Source: an uncultured Clostridia bacterium (lineage in GTDB: Bacteria; Bacillota; Clostridia; Christensenellales; Aristaeellaceae). From it: 10,817 bases of DNA. The stretch covers positions 1 to 10,817 of the forward strand of contig CALCTW010000039.1 in assembly GCA_937907055.1 (NCBI GenBank), written 5' to 3'. The notes beneath the pieces are model-generated. The model was not told where the DNA came from, did not search any database, and saw nothing but the letters and a program-made list of their open reading frames with translations. Positions 6,520-10,817 of the stretch are shown here, in pieces. The translations under genes and the position numbers were made by a program. The stretch's first letter is position 1. The number at the start of each line of letters is the position of its first letter.

Positions 6520-8099
6520 TATTCATCCGCTCCTCTCAAAGAAGGATTCAGGGCATCACGCAAACCATTACCGAACAGGTTGAAGGAGATCTCCAGAATG
6601 GAGATGAACAGTGCCGGGAACAGGATGATATGCGGATAGGTGTTCAGAAGGCTCTGACCGCCGGCCAGCAGGGTACCGATGGAGGTCAGGTTGGTATCGG
6701 TCTCGAGGTTGATGATGTTCAGATAGCTGAGCATGGACTCGGAGAAGATAACACCGGGGATGGCAAGCACGGAACCGGTGACGATCGTTCCCAGAGAGTT
6801 GGGGAAGATGTGCTTCATGATCAGTCGTCTGTCACGGGCACCCAGCGTACGGGCCGCCAGCACATATTCCTGACCCTTGAAACGGTAGAACTGCATTCGC
6901 ACGCGGCTCGCCATGCCGATCCATCCGGTCAGTACATAGGCGAACAACAAGCATCCCAACACGCCCACCGACTTGGACAGATGCATCTGGAACAGAACAG
7001 CCACGACCATGAACGGAACAGAAGCCAGAATATCGCTGATACGTTCCATGATCATGTCGGCCTTACCGCCGTAGTAACCCTCGATCGCGCCGTAGATCGC
7101 GCCCAGCGTGAAGTTGATCAGACAGACGCTGATGGCCAGCAGGAAGGAGAAACGGCCGCCGATGGCAAGGCAGGTCAGAATATCCTGACCATAGGCATTG
7201 GTGCCGAAGAAGAAGAAGGGATAAGCACCGTTGACATACTTGTAATACTCAAAATAGTTGATGCGCACACGCAGACCGCCCTGCACCTTCTGCGCGTAGA
7301 CATACCAGGTGTTTCCGTCCGCGCCGCCGTTATCGCCCGCGATACGGGAACCGGTATATCCGCCCTTGGCAGGATCGGCGTCTGTTACGTAGTTGGGCAC
7401 CAGCGCGCCGTTTTCATCACGAAGCGCTTCACCGGAGGTCTCCTTGCGCTCATCCTTCAGTTTATACCAGAACTTGGATCCACCGTTTTCACTGGAGAAA
7501 TCCTTGTTGTAGGTCTGCGGGATGGGCATGAAGATCTGCACATGATTGGCTTCCTGATAAGCCAAAATGTTTTCAAATTCGCTCTGCGGCAGGATCTTGA
7601 AGACCGAACCGATACGATAATAGGTATCGTAGGTCACCTTATAGCGGGTCTCCGTGATTTCCTGTGTCACACCCTTATCATCGGTCACATAAGACGTCAC
7701 CACAAAGGGCTCGCTTTCAGAGATGATGATCGGTTGATTTCCTTCCTGCTCGATCGATTTCAGGATATCATATTCACTCTGGTTGACATCCTTGGTCAGG
7801 CAGCCGTTCCAGCCAAGCCAACCGAACAGATTGGACTTGGGCAGGGTCTTCTGATAATAGTCATCCCTGAACTTCACGGTATAGGGAGAGAAGATGGGGA
7901 CCAGGATCGAGAACATGATCAGGATCATGATCAGCACGAAGGCCACCACGGCGCTCTTGTTCTTACGGAAACGGCGCCACGCGTCCTTAAAATAGCCAAC
8001 CGGCTTGGAAGCGATCTTTTTATCGTGGATCTTTTCATTCCGCTGAGCAAATTCAAATTTCTCGGCCGGAATCATTTCTGTAAAATTCTTATCCATCAT
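6519..8099 (-). CDS. oppC: Oligopeptide ABC transporter permease OppC with a large extracytoplasmic loop
   Basis: This is the second membrane-spanning subunit, 526 residues against about 300 in typical OppC. A cytoplasmic N-terminus (1-48, with a basic WRRFRKNK stretch) leads into TM1 (49-70). A long hydrophilic segment (72-298) follows, ending at FGTNAYGQDIL (298-308), the family's 'FGTDxxGRDxL' site before TM2. That segment is normally about 35-40 residues and should face outside. It is rich in Tyr, Asp and Gly and looks like a folded beta-rich domain. The rest is ordinary BPD_transp_1: TM helices from about 312 to 508 and the EAA loop at 411-436 (EYVLAARTLGA, then HIFPN) that contacts the ATPases. 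The start at 8099 overlaps the oppB stop by 4 bp (ATGA). A second ATG follows directly, so the exact start could be one codon later; only a weak GGGG lies upstream, consistent with translational coupling. Confidence 0.95.
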   Translation of the reverse strand: MMDKNFTEMIPAEKFEFAQRNEKIHDKKIASKPVGYFKDAWRRFRKNKSAVVAFVLIMILIMFSILVPIFSPYTVKFRDDYYQKTLPKSNLFGWLGWNGCLTKDVNQSEYDILKSIEQEGNQPIIISESEPFVVTSYVTDDKGVTQEITETRYKVTYDTYYRIGSVFKILPQSEFENILAYQEANHVQIFMPIPQTYNKDFSSENGGSKFWYKLKDERKETSGEALRDENGALVPNYVTDADPAKGGYTGSRIAGDNGGADGNTWYVYAQKVQGGLRVRINYFEYYKYVNGAYPFFFFGTNAYGQDILTCLAIGGRFSFLLAISVCLINFTLGAIYGAIEGYYGGKADMIMERISDILASVPFMVVAVLFQMHLSKSVGVLGCLLFAYVLTGWIGMASRVRMQFYRFKGQEYVLAARTLGARDRRLIMKHIFPNSLGTIVTGSVLAIPGVIFSESMLSYLNIINLETDTNLTSIGTLLAGGQSLLNTYPHIILFPALFISILEISFNLFGNGLRDALNPSLRGADE

Positions 8100-9058
8100 T
8101 TCTTCGACCCCATTCTGATTCTCGGATCAATGAATCCGTAACTGATATCAACAATGATACCCGACAGAAGACCAATCAGCGTGTAGAACACCGTCAAGGC
8201 CATGAAGAAGTTGTAGTCACGCACGTTGATCGAGTTGATATACAGGCTTCCGACACCGGGGATACCGAAGATCTTTTCGATGATCAGAGAACCGCCGAGC
8301 ACAGAGATGAATTCGCTGATGATCATGGGCAGGATGACAACCATGGCGTTGCGCATCGCGTGGCGGGAGATGGCCTGTGCCTTTGTCAGACCCTTGGTTC
8401 TGGCAAGCAGCATATAGTCGCCGGTCAGCACCTCGCTCAGCTCAGCACGCGTATAACGGGCAAATCCCGCGATCGAGCCGAAGCTCAGTGAAAGCACGGC
8501 GGGCACCATACTCGTGAACATCTTCCAGCTGAACAGCGATCCCGCGCTGCCGATGGACTCCGCCTGCAGCGGGAACAGATTCAGCTTGAAGCAGAGTATA
8601 TATTGCACAAGGAATGCGTAAACATACGATGGCACGGAAATAAAGATCATGACCGTCGTTGACACGACATGATCCTGCCATTTGTTTTTCTTCAATGCGG
8701 CATATATACCCAATAGCAGGCCTAAGGGTATGGCCAATATGATCGAGTACAGGTTGACGATGATCGTGTACGGCAGCTTCTGCATCATGATGTCCCATAC
8801 TTCGAGACTCTCATACATCTGTTCACCGACACCCCAGTCCCAATCGGTCACGATGTTTTTCCAGAACAGAAAATACTGCACAAGCATCGGCTTTCCGTAG
8901 CCCAGCTTCTCTCTGCGCATTTCTACCAGATGTGCGTCCTTGCCGTTCACCTTTACATTCGGTACAGGCAGCAGCTTAACCAGGATAAAGCACATCGTCA
9001 TGATAATGAACAAAGCCAAGAGCATGAGCAACACGCGCTTAATGACGTACTTAGTCAT
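8096..9058 (-). CDS. oppB: Oligopeptide ABC transporter permease OppB
   Basis: The first membrane subunit has 320 residues, the normal size for OppB/DppB. TM1 is at about 9-30, then comes an extracytoplasmic loop with the family feature KLGYGKP (51-57), the position of 'LGLDxP' in relatives. Further helices run through 100-305. The EAA loop is at 214-239 (DYMLLARTKGL, then HAMRNA) and the protein ends with the typical DPRIRMG. Start choice: GGGGTGATC lies just before the ATG at 9058, and GGTGATC pairs exactly with the GATCACC part of the 16S tail; in register this equals a 7-nt spacing for GGAGG. An in-frame ATG 30 codons upstream has its purine run too close and would add a Cys-rich tail in front of TM1, so I reject it. 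First gene of the transporter operon, with its own promoter. Confidence 0.93.
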   Translation of the reverse strand: MTKYVIKRVLLMLLALFIIMTMCFILVKLLPVPNVKVNGKDAHLVEMRREKLGYGKPMLVQYFLFWKNIVTDWDWGVGEQMYESLEVWDIMMQKLPYTIIVNLYSIILAIPLGLLLGIYAALKKNKWQDHVVSTTVMIFISVPSYVYAFLVQYILCFKLNLFPLQAESIGSAGSLFSWKMFTSMVPAVLSLSFGSIAGFARYTRAELSEVLTGDYMLLARTKGLTKAQAISRHAMRNAMVVILPMIISEFISVLGGSLIIEKIFGIPGVGSLYINSINVRDYNFFMALTVFYTLIGLLSGIIVDISYGFIDPRIRMGSKK

Positions 9059-9171
9059 CTGATCACCCCAACAATTCATGATTGAGCAAAAGGTTATTGA
9101 GAGCACAAGACAAGCCCTGTTAATCAGAGCGTGCCCTATGCGTATCATGCCCCTTTACAATATACTATGAT

Positions 9172-9200
9172 ATTTTATCAAATAGTCATGCCGTTGTCAA
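9172..9200 (-). promoter_or_regulatory. Near-consensus promoter of the oppBCDF operon
   Basis: On the minus strand, TTGACA (9195-9200, perfect -35) is separated by 17 bp from TAAAAT (9172-9177, five of six -10 bases). Transcription would start near 9165, leaving a leader of about 105 nt before the oppB ATG at 9058. The promoter lies between the terminator of the binding-protein gene and oppB, so the channel and ATPase genes can be expressed on their own. Confidence 0.85.
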
Positions 9201-9224
9201 TTATCTCAGGCGTCCGTTTGTGCT

Positions 9225-9246
9225 TTTTTGTCACATTTTTGCCACA
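9225..9246 (-). repeat. Two tandem 11-bp repeats upstream of the oppB promoter
   Basis: On the minus strand TGTGGCAAAAA (9236-9246) is followed directly by TGTGACAAAAA (9225-9235), identical at 10 of 11 positions. The pair lies 25-46 bp upstream of the -35 box. The A-tracts are spaced about one helical turn apart, so they may form bent or UP-like DNA, or a paired activator or repressor site. Confidence 0.5.
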
Positions 9247-9385
9247 TATCACATTCATAGATGCACCCTTATAAGGATCACGATCGATCCCATTTCCGTC
9301 AGCTCCGGCCGGCCGGGCCCTCCCCGCGTCATCCGGCTTCCCGCGTTTCAGGACAGGCAAGATCCTTTTCCGGTCATGCTTTACA

Positions 9386-9422
9386 CAAAAAAACGGGGAG
9401 TACCGCAAAAGCGGTACTCCCC
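9386..9422 (-). terminator. Intrinsic terminator after the binding-protein gene
   Basis: On the minus strand a perfect 12-bp stem (GGGGAGTACCGC with GCGGTACTCCCC; 9395-9406 and 9411-9422) has a TTTT loop. After a single G it is followed by seven T residues (9387-9393). It lies about 40 nt after the binding-protein stop codon. There is no T run on the plus side, so it acts only leftward. Confidence 0.92.
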
Positions 9423-9425
9423 TGC

Positions 9426-9446
9426 TCTGCGCGTTTACAGCGCAGA
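9426..9446 (-). other. Second hairpin preceding the terminator
   Basis: A perfect 7-bp inverted repeat (TCTGCGC and GCGCAGA) encloses a 7-nt loop. It lies between the binding-protein stop codon (9460) and the terminator stem, only 3 nt from the latter. Tandem stems at this place may protect the binding-protein mRNA from 3' decay. Confidence 0.6.
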
Positions 9447-9459
9447 AGGGATGTTCTGA

Positions 9460-10817
9460 TTAATACACCAGAGTATTGTTCGCAATGTACTCAGCCCAGG
9501 AAGCATCATCATAGTTGAAGGTCCAGAAGTCGTAACCACCGAAACCGATGATGTTCAGGTAGCTATCGCAAGCGTAGTTGTACTTCTGGCTGATCAGAGA
9601 AGCCACGTTACGATAGTACACGGAAGTGGTGGGATACCAGTTCAGGAAGCAGGCTTCCATCTGAGCGAAGAACGCGCAACGGGTGTTGTAATCGTAGCTG
9701 GTGAACTTGCCGATCAGATCTTCGATCGCATCAACCTTGGTGCTGCCGTCGGCCCACAGAGCCCAATCCTGCAGAGAGGCAACAACTTCTTTACCGTCGA
9801 CGACCATCTTCAGGGTGATATCTTCGGTCTTGTAGCCGTATTCCATCTGCTGACCCTGACCGGTGCTGTCATCGCAATAGCACTGATACAGAACACCGAA
9901 GGGAGACATAGCGGCGCCGCCCCAGGTGGTGAAGATCATGTCCGCGCCGCCGGAGTAGTTGGTCTCATAGTAGTCAGCGTCAACAGTCATCTTCAGAGAA
10001 ACCTTGCCTTCGAAACCGGTGCCGGCACAGGCAGCCTGCAGGTGTTCGTTCAGGTAGGTGTACATCTTGACGTAGATCTCGTCGCTGTTGTATACACGGA
10101 ATTCGATCTCGATGGGAGATTCGCCGTCATACACACCGGCAGCGATGGCCTTGTCATAAGCGACGGCCATCAGGGCACGAGCCTGTTCGAGGTCGTAACC
10201 GGTCATAGCGTCATAAGCTTCGTCCAGGGTCGCGTAATCCTTGCCCTCGCCATATTCCAGACCGAAGACCTTGAGCAGGCCAGCCTTGGCATAGTCGTTG
10301 GCACGATAGGCTTCACCGGTGAAGGGGTTGTAGCAGTACTGCTCGTTCAGCAGACCGAAACCGGCGGTACCGGCGGCAGTGAAGGCAGTGGCGAATTCCT
10401 TACGGTCGTAGCAGATGCCGAACGCGTTACGGAATTCATCGATGACCAGGATCTGGCTGTTGGTGCCGCGGGAGAGCAGCTTTTCGTAGTCCAGGTTGAA
10501 GGACAGCTTGGTGGTGTAGCTCTGGGGAGTGTACTTGATGTACTGAGAGGTGGCGTACTTGTCCATATCCTCGCTCTGCAGAGAAACGCCGTCGATCTCG
10601 CCCTTTTCGAAGGCCATCATCTGGGTGGCATGTTCGGCGATCAGGGTAACCTTGTAGTTATCCATCTGATACTGACCAAGGTGCTTGCCATCGTGGTAGC
10701 CCCACCAGTTCTCGTTACGGCTCATGGAGTATTCCTTGTCCAGCTCGAAGGAAGCCAGGCAGTAGGGGCCATAGGAGATGGTGGTGTCCAGCGTACGGCA
10801 GTAGATGGTGGTGATGG
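9460..10817 (-). CDS. oppA: Peptide-binding protein of an ABC transporter, family 5 (partial, 5' end outside window)
   Basis: This is the extracellular, probably lipid-anchored protein that captures peptides for the OppBC channel. About 451 C-terminal residues are visible and the frame stays open to the window edge. The missing part should hold the signal peptide, lipobox and roughly the first 200 residues. The visible start shows the SBP_bac_5 hallmark: SYGPYCLASFE (codons 14-24) and NENWWG shortly after, equal to 'GTGPY.L..FE' and 'RNPNYWG' in relatives. A few tens of residues later comes the 'FEKGEIDG' segment, the family's 'l.nGeiD' site. The protein ends NNTLVY with TAA at 9460-9462. It carries about 10 Cys in the visible part, unusual for an exported protein and in keeping with an anaerobic host. 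Position directly upstream of oppB makes it the cognate receptor, but a terminator separates them. The substrate (oligopeptide, dipeptide or other) cannot be read from the sequence. Confidence 0.92.
   Translation of the reverse strand, partial: ITTIYCRTLDTTISYGPYCLASFELDKEYSMSRNENWWGYHDGKHLGQYQMDNYKVTLIAEHATQMMAFEKGEIDGVSLQSEDMDKYATSQYIKYTPQSYTTKLSFNLDYEKLLSRGTNSQILVIDEFRNAFGICYDRKEFATAFTAAGTAGFGLLNEQYCYNPFTGEAYRANDYAKAGLLKVFGLEYGEGKDYATLDEAYDAMTGYDLEQARALMAVAYDKAIAAGVYDGESPIEIEFRVYNSDEIYVKMYTYLNEHLQAACAGTGFEGKVSLKMTVDADYYETNYSGGADMIFTTWGGAAMSPFGVLYQCYCDDSTGQGQQMEYGYKTEDITLKMVVDGKEVVASLQDWALWADGSTKVDAIEDLIGKFTSYDYNTRCAFFAQMEACFLNWYPTTSVYYRNVASLISQKYNYACDSYLNIIGFGGYDFWTFNYDDASWAEYIANNTLVY

Larger units (their letters stand above)
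9059..9459. other. Intergenic region between the binding-protein gene and oppB
   Basis: These 400 bp hold, in minus-strand order, two tandem hairpins (9446-9395), a GC-rich stretch with a CCGGCCGG palindrome (about 9307-9314), direct repeats (9225-9246), the oppB promoter (9172-9200) and a leader of about 105 nt. Short open frames exist on both strands. They cross the terminator or promoter and have no convincing ribosome site, so I do not call a gene here. Confidence 0.7.

Noticed and set aside
6630..8141. Plus-strand open frame of 503 codons opposite oppC
   Set aside because: Antisense shadow of a clear permease gene. It is rich in His, Gln, Asp and Gly with no membrane or domain pattern.
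9059..9148. Upstream in-frame start giving OppB 30 more residues
   Set aside because: The purine run is only a base or so from that ATG, while the ATG at 9058 has a well-spaced GGGGTGATC and gives a normal OppB N-terminus.
9178..9408. Possible small minus-strand gene in the gap before oppB
   Set aside because: It would start within the terminator stem and run through the oppB promoter; there is no ribosome site and no recognisable protein features.
1..10817. CRISPR array, mobile element, tRNA or rRNA, phage or toxin-antitoxin genes
   Set aside because: I saw no regularly spaced repeats, transposase or integrase motifs, terminal inverted repeats, or RNA-gene-like cloverleaf sequence anywhere in the window.

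Overview
The window looks like a chromosomal stretch from a low-oxygen, moderate-GC member of the Firmicutes (Bacillota), probably a gut or rumen Clostridia-type organism. The grounds are strong GGAGG-type ribosome binding sites, Gram-positive Ami/Opp-style C-termini on the two transporter ATPases, and a DUF3899-like and an XpaC-like protein, both of which I know mainly from Firmicutes. The substrate-binding protein also has many cysteines. The lineage below class level is a guess. Nearly everything is coded on the minus strand, so transcription runs from right to left.

Right to left: (1) 9460-10817 is the 3' part of a family 5 peptide-binding protein gene (oppA-like), whose 5' end lies outside the window. 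It is followed by two tandem hairpins, the second an intrinsic terminator. (2) A non-coding gap of about 400 bp carries a near-consensus sigma-A promoter (TTGACA, 17 bp, TAAAAT) and upstream direct repeats. (3) That promoter drives oppB, oppC, oppD and oppF, which overlap by 1 to 4 bp and are almost certainly translationally coupled. A small DUF3899-like membrane protein gene follows after a hairpin, and an intrinsic terminator ends the operon. (4) A separately promoted gene encodes a 391-residue XpaC-like protein. It ends in a strong bidirectional terminator that also closes a convergent plus-strand gene, of which only the last 13 codons are visible at the left edge.

The genes together describe an oligopeptide importer. 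The extracellular binding protein hands peptide to the OppB/OppC channel, and the OppD/OppF ATPases power transport. The striking point is architecture: three of the four core subunits are much larger than usual. OppC has a loop of about 225 residues outside the membrane between TM1 and TM2. OppD has an insert of about 345 mostly helical residues between the Q-loop and the ABC signature. OppF has an N-terminal fusion of two membrane helices flanking about 340 residues that should lie outside the cell, plus a second insert of about 125 residues before its Q-loop. All ATPase motifs remain intact, so this appears to be a working transporter with extra modules on both membrane faces. That expanded Opp system is the best candidate here for under-described biology. 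I see no CRISPR array, tRNA, rRNA or mobile element.
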